A stretch of 64,000 nt of DNA from Owenia fusiformis. Taxonomy: Eukaryota; Annelida; Polychaeta; Sabellida; Oweniidae. Shown in pieces: positions 12,827-25,876 of the stretch; position 1 is the stretch's first letter, and every line of letters begins with the position of its first letter. Below the pieces are notes generated by a model that made no database searches, was not told the origin of the DNA, and saw nothing but the letters and a program-made list of their open reading frames with translations. A program made the translations under genes and the position numbers. Where the stretch lies: contig CAIIXF020000007.1 in NCBI GenBank assembly GCA_903813345.2, forward strand, positions 24,787,564 to 24,851,563. Reading direction: 5' to 3'.

Positions 12827-12886
12827 GTAGCTGTGAAGCCCACAATGGGGATAAGTTGTGCCTATGGGACAAAGTTCAAAGTCTAG
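12827..12886 (+). CDS. candidate terminal exon following 6745-6854
   Basis: After acceptor CTCTCTTCTAG the phase-0 frame reads VAVKPTMGISCAYGTKFKV and ends with TAG at 12884-12886. AATAAA occurs at 12905-12910. It would join the 6745-6854 segment in phase across an intron of about 6 kb. The short length and the close AATAAA make this tentative. Confidence 0.22.
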   Translation, partial: VAVKPTMGISCAYGTKFKV

Positions 12887-13130
12887 CCTCATCACTTTCA
12901 CCTGAATAAATAAAAGAGAATTAGATTAATTAATTATCTGAGTCTGGCAGCTAATAATTGCACAAGGTTACTCTGACACATTTAGTGAATTAAGATATTT
13001 TATCTACAATTTACTCTTTTATCTGTTAGTAAACAATTTCATTATTCTGAGTGAGTCCTCATAACTGAAATGGAAATAAACAGTAGAAAGTAGATGTAGT
13101 AGATTTATGGCCAACTGATACAATTACTAA

Positions 13131-13752
13131 GTCATCCGAACACTCAGTCATTCAAACACTCACTCATCTAACCACACAGCCATCCAACATTCAAGCATCC
13201 TACCACTCACTCATCTAATCACTCAGTCATCCAAACACTCCACCATCCTACCACTAACTCATCCAACCACTCAGTCATCCAAACACTCCACCATCCAAAC
13301 ACTCCACCGTCCTACCACTCACTCATCCAACCACTCAGTCATCCAAACACTCCACCATCCTACCACTCACTCATCCAACCACTCAGTCATCCAAACACTC
13401 CACCGTCCTACCACTCACTCATCCAACCACTGTCATCCAAACACTCCACCATTCTACCACTCACTCATCCAACCACTCAGTCATCCAAACACTCCACCAT
13501 CCTACCACTCACTCATCCCGGTACTCATCCAACTACTTACTCATCCAAACATTCAACCATCCTAACACTCACTCATCCAATCACTCAGTCATCCAAACAC
13601 TCCACCATCCTACCACTCACTCATCCCGGTACTCATCCAACTACTTACTCATCCAAACATTCAACCATCCAACCACTCACTCATCCAACCACTCAGTCAT
13701 CCAAACACTCAATCATCTTACACCACTGACTAATCCAACTAGTCCTCTATCC
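13131..13752 (+). repeat. minisatellite, 48-bp unit of 12-mers
   Basis: Repeats of ACTCAGTCATCC, AAACACTCCACC, ATCCTACCACTC and ACTCATCCAACC, a 48-bp unit that is itself four related 12-mers. Some blocks are swapped for CCCGGTACTCATCCAACTAC, which occurs twice. Confidence 0.9.
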
Positions 13753-16545
13753 AGTATAAAGGCCTAAAAGTATCCTCAGAATGCTAATCTATAAGGTAGT
13801 TCAGTTACACGCTTTGCAAAATGTCAATAATTTTTTAACTTGTATGCTGGACTATGTTACCCTGCGCGCAGAGTATAGTTATAAACTAAGACGAAGCTCT
13901 CTTTTAAGAAATGAAGTTGAACGAATGCAAAGGGTAGCCCTATGTATGGAATCCTGTAGCTCCTGTATGTTATCTACACTGAGTCATGCATGCTTTATTG
14001 TGTCAGTGGCGCCAGTTCACTTACTGAGATGAACATTTAACATTTCCCCATTATTCCTTGCAAGAAAATACATGGAATTCCACTTCAAACAAATTCGCAA
14101 ATAATACTCTAATACTTTGTTTTCCGATACCTTAAAAGGTGTTTTCAGGTTGGTTAACGTATATTCCATTCCTTTGTTGATTACATTCTGTATTTAATTT
14201 AGTTTATATTACTTGATTGTAATGTAAGAGACCCCAAGTTCTCTCCTATGTACCATAAAGTATCTCAGACAATATTGCTTTATGATTATAATCAACAATA
14301 TTTAACTATTTATTAACTCTCTTTATAGGATGCCCTAACAACATTTTTATTTTATTGTTTTATTCATAGTGCAGATAATTAAGTTAAGTTTTGCTATAAG
14401 TCAAGCTATTAATTGATTCAAATCATGTTACGTAAGAGAGATAATGGGGAATATGTCAACCCATTTGAAAAGTTGTAGAAAACAGCCACCATGACGATCC
14501 TTGACAATTTTAAGAAATATGGGCAAACATTTCAGAAAATTATTTTTCCAGGGATAATTGTTTTGATTGGAATATTATTACTCAACCTTATTAACAAAGC
14601 TTGAGAGGAACAGTGAACAATTGGCAACATTTAAAATACAAAACAATGCACACACCTAAATGATTACAAAGTATGTTTAGCACAGGAAACTGAAATATAA
14701 AAACGATTTTCAAATTAAAAAAATATTTTCGATAAAATTTCATTTGTTGTTGGGAGATGAAACTCATCCTTATTGTCTCATGCAAATTAAATACAATATT
14801 TTATATTTATTTCCACAAGTTAATCATGGTAAGTCAAAAATTCAAATAAATTTAGACCTTAGACTTATTTATTGTCTCCAATTTATATTTATGGGACTTT
14901 CTTAGTCTATTATTATTCCCATAGCTTCTATTAGCACAAAAGACATATAATTCACAAATTAATGAATTATTTTATTTACATAGTATTTGAGAATGTTAAA
15001 TATATTTATTTTATTTGTTCTTTTGCTCAGTGTCCTTATAAATGAAGGTAAAAACTATATGTTTTTCCAAATGATATATTGCTACTTCTACATTTTGTTA
15101 AAACTTGGCTTTGAATTACATAAATGAGCTGAAAATACAAAAATAATATAAATACATACAGTAAATGTACATAGGTGTGCATAACTTAGAATTAAAGCAT
15201 AACTTAAAATGAAAGCATTACTTAATAAAGCTTTTGATCTCTAACTAACCCTACCATTTTGCTGACAAGAAATGCTTTGGTAAGAAATAAACAACAATGG
15301 GTTCACATGGATGATTTACTTTCCTGATGTTGCCCTTTGTGATTTTTGACTTATCCATGGGAAAACACTTGTTGTCAAAATTCTCAAGATAACAAATGTT
15401 TAACTTGATGGTGACATAACTATAAAGGTAAATACATAAGAGAAAGGTAAAATCTCCATAAGTCACAACTGCAGGATAACTGGCAGTTTATGATAGAGAA
15501 GTGCTTAGGTTCTCATTTGAGATGATTGACTTTGTTTCATATGTCACTCATACTTTACTTTCCGTTTGAGTTCTAATTGATAAGTATTGAGTAGTCGTGT
15601 TTCAAATGAAAATACAAGGTTGCTATAACTTTTTCATTTCCTGATATTTCAAGGCGAAAATTTTAATTTCCAGATTTTTTGGTTCACTTGATCTCCATGA
15701 AATCCATGCGATAACTTTGTAAACAGGTTATTTCTATAATCAATTTCCCTGATATTTCCAGGTTTAAAGGAACCTTGAAATAGTGGCAAATAATTGTTTA
15801 AGCAAACAATTAAAATAGTAATAGTCAACACTCAATATTGTATAGAAATTAACAAAATCTTTTCAGATTTCATAAGCAAAAAAATATGTGAAACTAGCTT
15901 GGCAGAGACACATTTTAGGCATGCACTAAAATCACTTACTATTATCTCCATTTTAATTTTGTGCTTGAATATGAATAATTTTGGCCTCTTTTTGAGAAAA
16001 TGGGTCTTTTTGGAAAATTTAGCTCAAAATGTCAGGAAGTGGCAATTTCCAGATCCCTTGAAGTGTTTTTATCTCTTCTAAAAATCCTGTTTTCTGGATT
16101 TTGTTTTTCCAGGGATATAATGGAAGCTAGAGGAAAACCCAGGAAAAAAGATAACATTGCGCCTTCAAATTGTCCAGAAATAACATTCAGTAATATTTCA
16201 TCATTTTGTGAAGAATCATTCTGAGCAAACAATAATTGTTTCCAGATCCCAAAGGTACAATTGCGAACCCTTCCTACAAAAACATATTTTTAAATAAAAA
16301 ACTGAAATGAAGATAGAATCGTGGAATTGATATAACGCTAATGATCCTGCTATTTGAACTGTCTATTAAATATTCCATTTAACTATAGTTTTCATACTAT
16401 CTTCATAAGATAAATGATAATAGAGTTTTGATGGTTCAGGATCATCAATCATTCGTTTGTGATCTACATGAGTCATAGCAACAGCTTCAACTTGTTGTAT
16501 ATCCCCATCCACAGTTAAAATGTCCGTCTGCTCGTATTTATATCA
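13753..16545. other. gene-free AT-rich DNA
   Basis: No supported exon or structured repeat. Frames of 60-95 residues at 13781-14032 and 15794-16081 have irregular composition and no splice context. Confidence 0.4.
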
Positions 16546-16549
16546 CCCC

Positions 16550-16840
16550 AATTCTCTCTGAAATTTGAATGAGGTGTCTAACTTTCTTGCATTTTTATAC
16601 AATTTAGAGTGTTAACTACACACCTATATATTTATTCCTTGCTTATTCCTCTCTTTCCACTCTATTTTCCACTTAAAAACATGGGCATCTCTACTATGGA
16701 TAAAAATGTCTGCTCATGCATATATCACTCCAGATTTCCATGCATTTGTAATGTTGGCTTTATATCTATTTACTTTTTCTTGCTATAGTTATTTTTTTGG
16801 TTTATTTTGCATTTCAAAATATGACTACCATATGATAATA
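16550..16840 (+). repeat. two tandem copies of the dispersed ~165-bp family
   Basis: The first copy (16550-16690) has TATACAATTTAGAGTGTTAA and the TTCCTTGCTTATTCC block. The second (about 16725-16840) is more diverged but keeps GGCTTTATATCTATTTACTT and TTTTGCATTTCAAAATATGA. Confidence 0.6.
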
Positions 16841-17033
16841 TTAGATAATGACATGTACTTATTTTCTATGAACATCCATTGCAATGTTTTCATAGTTTTC
16901 ATATTACAAAGAATATTGCGCCATGAAGTACCAAAAACACATTATGGGATCTAGGATTCATCCTAGGAGGGACATGGATGAATTACTTTAAAACCTGGTT
17001 GCTTTGAGAGGGGGTGTTAAGGGAGACAATATA

Positions 17034-17285
17034 CTGTAATTCTACTTAATTTGGCAGCCATTTTAATTTGGCGGATCCTCTGAATTGTTCAAGTCCACCA
17101 AACTAAGTAGCCGCCAAATTCAATATTTCAAAGGTCCATGTGCAGTATGGCAAGTGTTTTTAGACAGTCATATCTTTCACCATGAGTACTTTCTGGGCAT
17201 AAATACAGTGGTTTTTATTAAAACAACATGTTTTCTTTCAATTGAAGTCCCCATGTAAGTAGCACCAAATAAAGTAGAAGTACAG
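17034..17285 (+). mobile_element. TA-flanked MITE with CTGTAATTCTACTT ends
   Basis: CTGTAATTCTACTTAATTTG at the left and AAATAAAGTAGAAGTACAG at the right are inverted with few mismatches and are bordered by TA on both sides. 252 bp. The terminal style fits pogo/Tc1-mariner non-autonomous elements. Confidence 0.75.
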
Positions 17286-17287
17286 TA

Positions 17288-18740
17288 AGAATAGAAAGTA
17301 AAAGAGAAGGGAGTTGGTCAAGGTATAAGCACCATAATTTGTTAGGCAATTGGCCATAGACTTGATCTTTGAGCTAATTTCCTGTCTAAGTGTCCTTTAA
17401 ATCTTTCTTTTCATTTTCGAATTGTGCTTTTATTGGTTCAATAAAGTTGTGATCTGGGCAACCAAAGAGGAGATGGCAAAACGAAAGTATATTTCATTGA
17501 TGATATTGCGCCTTGTTCTATGATATTGAAAGTGCAATATTTTTCCTTTTCTAGGGATATAGTCACCATGACGACATGTCACAATATTGATTCAAACAAG
17601 GGTCAAGACCCGGCAATTACCGACCAATAAACTTAAACCTATGACTCAGAATCTGTGTCCCTCAAAATTAAGAAAAATATTCATAACATTTTAACTCAAT
17701 TGGACAATCGATTTGTTGAAAATTCTAACACATTTTACTCTGGCTATCACAATAGGGAAGCATAATGAATGAGTTCTGACTTTGGTATGATATGATATTA
17801 CATTTGGTTGTCTTTTCAAAAATTATGGTCACGATTTCAAAAACCTCTTATGCTAACAAAACATAAATTTATTAAAGCAATAGATATCATTGCTGTAGGG
17901 CTTCGGGCTATCAAAAAGGGATAATACTATATTGTATGTTATGCCAGAAAATAATTATATGATTATTAGTTTAAATGTCTCGTTTTACATTTTGCGTGTA
18001 AAGAAGTTCCCATAACATGTAATCCAAGGAGATGAGTTTTTCTTGGTAAATAGGTGATAAAATGCATGCATTTAGTAAAAATAATGCTCATTACTTTAAA
18101 TCCACACATCAGATTACATAAAATCAGACATTTCATTCAAGAAAAAAACATAAAATAACAAAATTGATTATGCCTGTACAAATTACAAAAAAATACAATG
18201 ATCCATGTACATATGTAATACTGTGTGTTTAAATTAAATGATTATTGGTATAAATGTCTCGTGTTACGATATATTGAAAGTCAGAGTATCCCATTGCGTG
18301 TAACCTCCATAACTCTATAAGCACCGAATGTGTTCTTATTGCAATCAATTTGTAAAAATCTATCAAAATAACACTATTCTATTATAACAACTGTTTTCAT
18401 TGCATGATTCATATGAGATAACTAAATACTGGAATATTACTTGATAAAATATGCTTCATATTGCATAGGATTGGCTAATTGCGACGCAAAATGTGAGACC
18501 TATCCTCTATTAAGCATTATTTAATATCATTAGTACTTTTTCATTTCATCTCTAACATATTTAAAAAGCTGAAATATCAGAGAACTTCATAGTCTCGTTT
18601 CAAGAATGGAAACCTGACTCCTATCTAAACATAAACAATACAGTTGTTAGAGTAGATAGTCAAGAGTCTTGAATCAAGACTAAGAACTTCATAAAAAAGT
18701 ATTCTATTCCATTCCACTAGGTTCTCCTTTCCCATCCAAC
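17288..18740. other. non-coding DNA, nothing recognised
   Basis: AT-rich with no supported gene. ATGTCTCG(T/G)TTTACA-like words recur near 17970 and 18254, suggesting an old diverged duplication of roughly 280 bp. Confidence 0.35.
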
Positions 18741-19113
18741 TACAGTAAAGCTTGTCTAATCCAAATGCCACTTGGATTGGCCAAAAGTGTTCTCATTGGC
18801 AGGTGTTCACATTTCAAAGACTTTTATCATGAAAATCTATGGCAGATTGAACAAGGCATTAACATGCAAAATGTCACCACCTGCCATTTGTTACAGAGCC
18901 TGAATGCAAAAAGACAACCACCAAACTACAGCCACCAACTACCGCCACAAAAAAGTTAGAGACTATAACAATACATTACCTGGTGGTGATAAAAAGAGTC
19001 AAAAACAAAGGATCACATTGAGAGGTGTTCAGATTAGAAAGGTGTTCTGATATACAGGTTCATTGAGAGGTGTTCAGATTAGAAAGGTGTTCTGATATAC
19101 AGGTTATACTGTA
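18741..19113 (+). mobile_element. pogo/Tigger-like MITE, long subfamily with duplicated right end
   Basis: TACAGTAAAGCTTGTCTAAT at the left and CAGGTTATACTGTA at the right. It contains AAAATGTCACCACCTGCCAT and, further on, CTGGTGGTGATA, so a smaller inverted-repeat segment is nested or internal. The right end is tandemly duplicated: a 45-bp unit starting CATTGAGAGGTGTTCAG occurs at 19015 and 19060 without a difference I could see. Confidence 0.7.
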
Positions 19114-22100
19114 CACCATACTTCATTTTACACAATCAAGACCATTGAGACGGGACGAACATTATTAGAGTAGGGGGATGTGTCACAGACAAGTGTCGCC
19201 AACCCTGCCAAATAGATATAGACACCATATGATTATCTACTCCTGGCTTAAAGTGAAGAACTCTTCACAAATTATCTTCTCAACCAACACAAATCATTTT
19301 AACCTTGCTATTTTACACATAAGAGTCTAAAAATGAATTTAACAAGAGATTAAGTACTGCAGAACTACAGAGTTCTTGCTCATCCACAATCAAAAATCAA
19401 AATTGTATTGAGATTTAAGATTATTAAAAATAATAAGAGATGGAGATATTATTTGAGAGGGTAACAATAATTCTTAATCATATATTTCACGACTTCATAA
19501 TATCATTGTTTAATCTGGTAAATTATCAGAATTATGAAATTCCATTATTTCCCTAGATGAGCAATGCAATTATTTAGTACTGTGATTGCACTATAATTCA
19601 TTTTGTGGTTTTTCAACAAACTATCGGTAGTTAATCTGCGTTGATTTGTTTGTATTGCGTCAAAGGATTCGATAGTGAAATATATCAACATCTGTTTCGG
19701 CATTGAGCCTACCAAATGGGATACCTATATTACATCAGAGAATATCATCCTTTCAAATTGAAGCAAATTATACGTTGTAGTAGTAGCCTTTCACCAGATT
19801 GTGGTAATTAATAAACTATGAACCATGAATACTCAAAATTAAAAATTAATTTTATTTAGGCAATTGAGCACAGGAATAGTTATTTCACTGGATTTACATG
19901 ACAATCTGGCATTAAAACATTTCTTTCGCTGAAAAACACATGCATTTGTGCAGTGGATGTGAATAAGACCATCGCTTCAGCTGTGCATGTTAAAAGAGCA
20001 TTTAAATATCATCATAAAGACAAATGCATCCAATATTTTCTCTCCAAACAAAAAATTTCTGTCGTCTTAATCTCATTTAATAATAATATCCATGGACATG
20101 CACCCTATAAAATAATTCCAGTAAATCTTAGACAATTCACACTCTTTCCCTAAAAGTATTAATGAATTATCCAATTTCCTGTCATTTCTATACAATTTAG
20201 AGCATTCTCTACATATCTATTTATTTTAATCCTTACAGATTCCACTATATCTAACAATAATTCAGAAATAAAATTATGATACCCAATATTTTATTTACAG
20301 ATAGTTATCATTGAAGTGAAAGTTTCACAATAGTCTTGGGAGATATTAAGATGTCTAACCTAGACTTTGAGTCGCCTCAGTGTCTCATGAGACATATAAA
20401 AAGCACATCCAACGACAATGTTTCACGCGCATTTCTTGACAACTATAATATCCCCTTCAATAACCCTTACAATATGATGCTCCACTGAGAACTCAGCAAT
20501 ACAAACTGACGGAAGCATTGACAAGAGATCATCAATATATCCAGTATTGTTTTGAACACGAAAACTTTACAGTGCTAATCAGATGGACAATAGTTAAATT
20601 GACAAGTAAAGGGCAAAAAGGCACAAAACGTGGGGTCTTATATTTTCAAAATATATATGATAATGGTACCCCTTTTCCAAATTCTTCTCTTTACTGACAC
20701 TTCCTTGGGTTCACTCCAACTTCTGTCAAATATAATCTAATTTCAATTAATTTATCTATTCATTTGTGCTATCCTTATTTACGATATATGTTAAAACAAT
20801 TGAGGGTCTTTTATATTTGATTTGTGTATTGAATTTATTGGTTTGGAATGAAATTAATCGTTAGAAAATCCAAAATTAATATGACCACAGACGTGTATCA
20901 AACACTATTCGTTCTGGCTCTTACATTGATAGCAGCCTAAATAAGCGTATTATCTGATTATTTAAAACATGGTTGGAAAATTTGCAACAATTTGCAAAAG
21001 TACACTTAAAATTCTGCAAGGAAAAGGTCTGATGATCAGAAAGAGCTCTCGTGTGGAAAGATCAAAGGGGAGCCAAACATGAACGTTACACAGAGTCTCT
21101 CAATGAAATGATGCGTCATCAGGATATTGAGACTCAAACACTTATGCAATAGATTTTATGTCATATAACACTGGGAATGTTGCGACATCCATATATGGTT
21201 CATCGGTCCCATCACTTCGCTTCTACAAGAGTGACATATGATATATGGTCTAAAACACTTCTGTCTCGGCTCTGTTAAAGTTTCAATCTTGAGCTCTTGA
21301 TTTAAACACTGTAAAGGATAGGTATCGACTGGATTCAACAATGTTTTTCTCTTAAACCAATTATTGAATACATTCTGTAAAAAAACACGATATTTTATGT
21401 AATGTTTATGTCATTTTGTTCCAATGAGGTTCAGAAAGATGTTTTGTGTTAAAAAAGTTCACCATATCGAAACCACTCCTTTCAATTGATTATATCATAG
21501 TAAAACTACATATTCCCTTTCCATAAAGTCAGGGGTAGGGGGAGGGTAGGGGGATTATTTTGATTATTTCTTTCAAGTCCAGAGCCTGTCCTATCCCTTG
21601 GGGGACTATAGTCTCTCTCTCAAGTTTTATATAAACAGGATACTGCAAACTCAGAATGTTCCAAGCCCTTTGTTTTGAGAATGTGGGGTGATATATTTGC
21701 CCCTTTTCTAATCGATTCCTTTCCACTTTCTCTGACAAATTATGTTCCCATTTAGAAATATTGTTAATTAATCTGGACATTGTGAAATTTTTGGCTTAAA
21801 TAAAAGAGAATTTAGCTCTGATCCATTGTCTTATCTATCTTATCCTGGGACAGATGCAAATAAGAGATTTATAATAATAATGTATAATCAAATAATCCCA
21901 CACAGTAGTGAAAGTGACAGTTATTTCTCCGGGGCATGCTAGAGCTGACCCCCACCCAGCCTTAAAAAGAGATGGCCTGGTGCCATCATGTTCCAAAAAT
22001 ATCGAACCTTTAGGAACGATACCCTAACAAAAAATGATAAAAATCATTGGGAATCATGGTGTTCTGTTTGTTTGTATCACTGGAGTTGTGCTTTTTGGAT

Positions 22101-23214
22101 TTACCATTCTCTTAATTTGTTGTTGTTGATTTTTATTCAAGTTTTCCATGGAAATGCGAAAAACTAATGAGATTATTGTTACACAAGATAATTGTATATA
22201 AATATGTGAGTCATATTCGACACAATCAATTAACATTATACCCATGATCTGTCACAATTACTTCCGATTAGTGGCTTATGTAACAGCCTGTACATATTTT
22301 TATAATGGTCGTGTTTTCTTTTGGAGAATTCACCATGAAAAAGTTGAATAATCAAGAAATAAAATACACAGGCATGTTGTATATACTCTAAATTGTATAG
22401 AAATGCAAAATTCTCTGACACTTTATTTAAATATTTTTGAGAAAAAGAGATGAAATGTCATGATCGAAATGAGATCTTTCGGAAGTTTTATTCATTGAGC
22501 CGTGTAGACAGATGTAATGAGTGAGTGTGCTCTTTATATTAACAAGGGATTAATAGAGCAAAAGTTCATATTTAGTTCAGACTTTTGTATACCAGAAATT
22601 AAGTGGGTGTCTACTGTCTAAAGAGGTGACGGGCGTCCACTCCACCCAACCCTTTGTCATAGCAAGACAATAACGTGTGCTCGTAATTTGTGAAATTTGT
22701 ACCATATGCATAACATCAGATTAAACTATTCTGAATTCTAATTACTACGGCATACATCATGTACATTAGAATTGTACTATAAATTAAATATAATTCAGGG
22801 TTGACATAGAAACATTTTATTAAGACCATCATAAACCTAGATTAAATACATTAAATATCCTTCAATTTGAAACCATACATGACAAATAATACTAAATAAG
22901 GAGCTTTTTTCTCAAACAGCCTAATTGATAGCTCAACAATGACGAAAAAATTATCTCAAAATAAGTAATTATTGTTTGCCTTCTTTAAACCTAGTACAAT
23001 AAATATTCCTTAATTTTAAATAAGGATTTGCTACTGTGAGTTCATGCAATATTTTCATGACAGGTGAAAATAATTTGTCATATACAGTAATTGCGCAATA
23101 ACTTGCCAAATTAGGCCTATTGTTGTTTAAAAACCTTGACAACTAAAGTCTGTATATCATTTGTTTTAATACTTGAAGAAAAAATTGAAAATAGAAGCCT
23201 AATGGTAATGGTAA
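19114..23214. other. gene-free AT-rich DNA
   Basis: It contains only diverged copies of the dispersed repeat (20160-20290 plus strand; 22325-22460 minus strand). No exon pair or long frame with protein-like composition was seen. Confidence 0.4.
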
Positions 23215-24832
23215 ACAAGGCATTTTCATGCAAAATGTCACCACCTGCCATTTGTTACAGACATTGACTGCCAAACTACCCTTTGCATTCGTTGGACTTC
23301 GCTTCTTAAAAGAGAGCTTGTCTTCAGTAGGTTATAACAAGACTTTGTGCGCAGGGTACTGCCGAACACCTAACACCATCCATAACCAGAACAACGGCAA
23401 CGCCAAAGCGTAGCGAATCCCATCGAACAGAAATGACTGGCATTTTTACTAACAAAATATATAGCAAATATCATAAAATAACACACATAAGAAAGGCCAC
23501 CATTTTCAAAATGGTTGCTCACTAGCCAAGTTGTCATCAGAAGAAGTAATATGCTTTTATGCTCCACTACTTTTCGAGTAATGGTAAAATACTTCAAAAT
23601 GGTGGCCATTTTTCAAAATGGCCGCCTTCTACCAAAAGTGACATTAAACAGTGTGCCATGCTTATAGTATTCACATACCAAATATGAACAAAATCACTCC
23701 ACTACTTTTCAAGTTACAGCAAAAAATCATTAAATAGCGAGTAAAGGCCGAGTAAATTATGTTTAAATGGCGGCCATTTTGAAAATCACATACCAAATAT
23801 GAACAAAATCGATCCACTACTTCTTGAGTTACAGCAAAAATCGTAAAATCCCTATATCCCTCCAAACTTCGTTCGATGGGATAATAAAGTTGGAGACTAT
23901 AATAACCAGAACAACGGCAACGCCAAAGCGTAGCGAATCCCTTCGAACAGCCATGGATGGCATTTTTACAAACAAAGTATATAGCAAAAATGGCAGCCAT
24001 TTAACAAAATGGTCGCCTTCTACCAAAAGTGTCATTAGACCATGTGCCATGCTTATAGTATTCACATACCAAAATGAACAAAATCCCTCCACTACTTTTC
24101 AAGTTATAGTAAAATACGTTAAAATGGCGGCCATTTTTCAAAATGGCCACCTTCTACCAAAAGTGCCATTAGACAGTGTGCCGTGCTTATTAGTATTTGT
24201 GTCAGGCTTATAGTATTCACATACCAAATATAAACAAAATCGCTCCATTACTTTTCGAGTTATAGTAAAATACATTAAAATGGTGGCCATTTTTCAAAAT
24301 GGTGGCCATTTTTCAAAATGGCCGCCTTCTACCAAAAGTGTCATTAGACCATGTGCCATGCTTATAGTATTCACATACTAAATATGAACAAAATAGCTCC
24401 ACTACTTTTCGAGTTACAGCAAAAATCGTAAAATAACGAGTAAAGGCCGCCATTTTTTCAAGATGGCTGCCATGTGCTTCTTTAGTATCTACATTTCTAG
24501 CTTTATTAATGTCCTATATAATTTTTTTACATCTAAAACATATTGCTATTACAGTTTTACATATTGCACCTAAATAACTGTAAATTCAGCACTAAAATGG
24601 CCGCCATTTTGAAATGAGTGGCCATTTTGAAAATCGGCTTTCGAGCAGAACTCCTATCCCCAAAGGGTATATGTGTACAAAATATGAACAAAATCAGGCC
24701 AACGGTATTTGAGTTATTGCCCGGACGGACGGATGTACGGACGGACGGATGGATGTACGTACGTACGGACGGACGGACGGACGGACGGAGGCGTTCCCTA
24801 TATCCCTCCGAACTTCGTTCGATGGGATAATA
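23215..24832 (+). repeat. composite repeat: AATGGCGGCC tandem units plus CGGA microsatellite
   Basis: The element begins with a Tigger-family fragment (AAAATGTCACCACCTGCCAT), then GCGTAGCGAATCCCATCGAA. Units of roughly 170-200 bp follow, each with AAAATGGCGGCCATTTT, CTTCTACCAAAAGTG, GTGCCATGCTTATAGTATTC and CCACTACTTTTCGAGTTA. It ends with a GGAC/GGAT run (24720-24788) and GAACTTCGTTCGATGGGATA. The end word GTTCGATGGGAT is the inverse of ATCCCATCGAAC near the start. GCGTAGCGAATCCC occurs again at 23932, implying internal duplication. Confidence 0.75.
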
Positions 24833-24913
24833 ATATGTCACCACCAAGATAAACCAAGAAATTTGTAACTTAAGCTTTGTCTATTTTTGATGGCACAAAT
24901 AGAGGCTAATAGG

Positions 24914-25013
24914 TACAGTAAAACCTGTTCAAAACCTCTACAAGCGGAACAACTCCCAAGTGGAACATTATTTTGAGGTACCAAAGGTGTTCAACTTACA
25001 CAGATTTACTGTA
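24914..25013 (+). mobile_element. short pogo/Tigger-like MITE
   Basis: TACAGTAAAACCTGTTC at the left and CAGATTTACTGTA at the right, TA borders, 100 bp. Interior words resemble 5932-6095. Confidence 0.65.
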
Positions 25014-25481
25014 CATTCTACTTAAATCAACACGTGTGTGTATGTATGATATACCCTGAATTTCTAGAAAACTCATACATAATTTTAAGACACATTAGAA
25101 CACATAAATGCACATTGCACATACATTGGTCCAAGAATCTAAATGGTTAAAGGCTCATTTGTGCATTATCAGCTATTCAGTGAAGATCAGTTTACCCTTG
25201 CTTCACCACTGCTACTGTTTAAGCACTTTGACCCAGTCAAACTCAACTTAGATTGATCCCACTATATACGTATGCATGGAATAAAAACAATTCATATTTG
25301 AAATATTTTTACACTATATTCAACATGTTTGATTATACATGAATTAAATAATATGTAGTGATACTGCACCAGTCATTGTATTTGCATACTAATTCTACTG
25401 TACACTGTCCTTTGAATAAATATTTGTAACCACCATATATAACATTATATAGCCTCAAATAAATTAACTTGGGTACAAAAA

Positions 25482-25876
25482 TCATGATTCCTGACCTGTC
25501 ATATTTGGTATGTCACGATTCCTGACATGTCATATTTTGTCATGATTCCTGACCTGTCATATTTGGTATGTCACGATTCCTGACATGTGATATTTGGTAT
25601 GTCATGATTCCTGACCAGTCATATTTGGTATGTCATGATTCCTGACATGTCATATTTGGTATGTCATGATTCCTGACATGTCATATTTGGTATGTCATGA
25701 TTCCTGACCTGTCATATTTGGTGTGTCACGATTCCTGACATGTCATATTTGGTATGTCATGATTCCTGACATGTCATATTTGGTATGTCACGATTCCTGA
25801 CATGTCATATTTGGTATGTCATGATTCCTGACATGTCATATTTGGTATGTCATGATTCCTGACATGTCATGTTGGG
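25482..25876 (+). repeat. minisatellite, 31-bp unit
   Basis: About 12-13 copies of a unit containing GATTCCTGACATGTCATATT and TGGTATGTCA. Copies differ mainly by C/T in (AT/AC)GATTCC and by CTGTC versus ATGTC. Confidence 0.92.
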
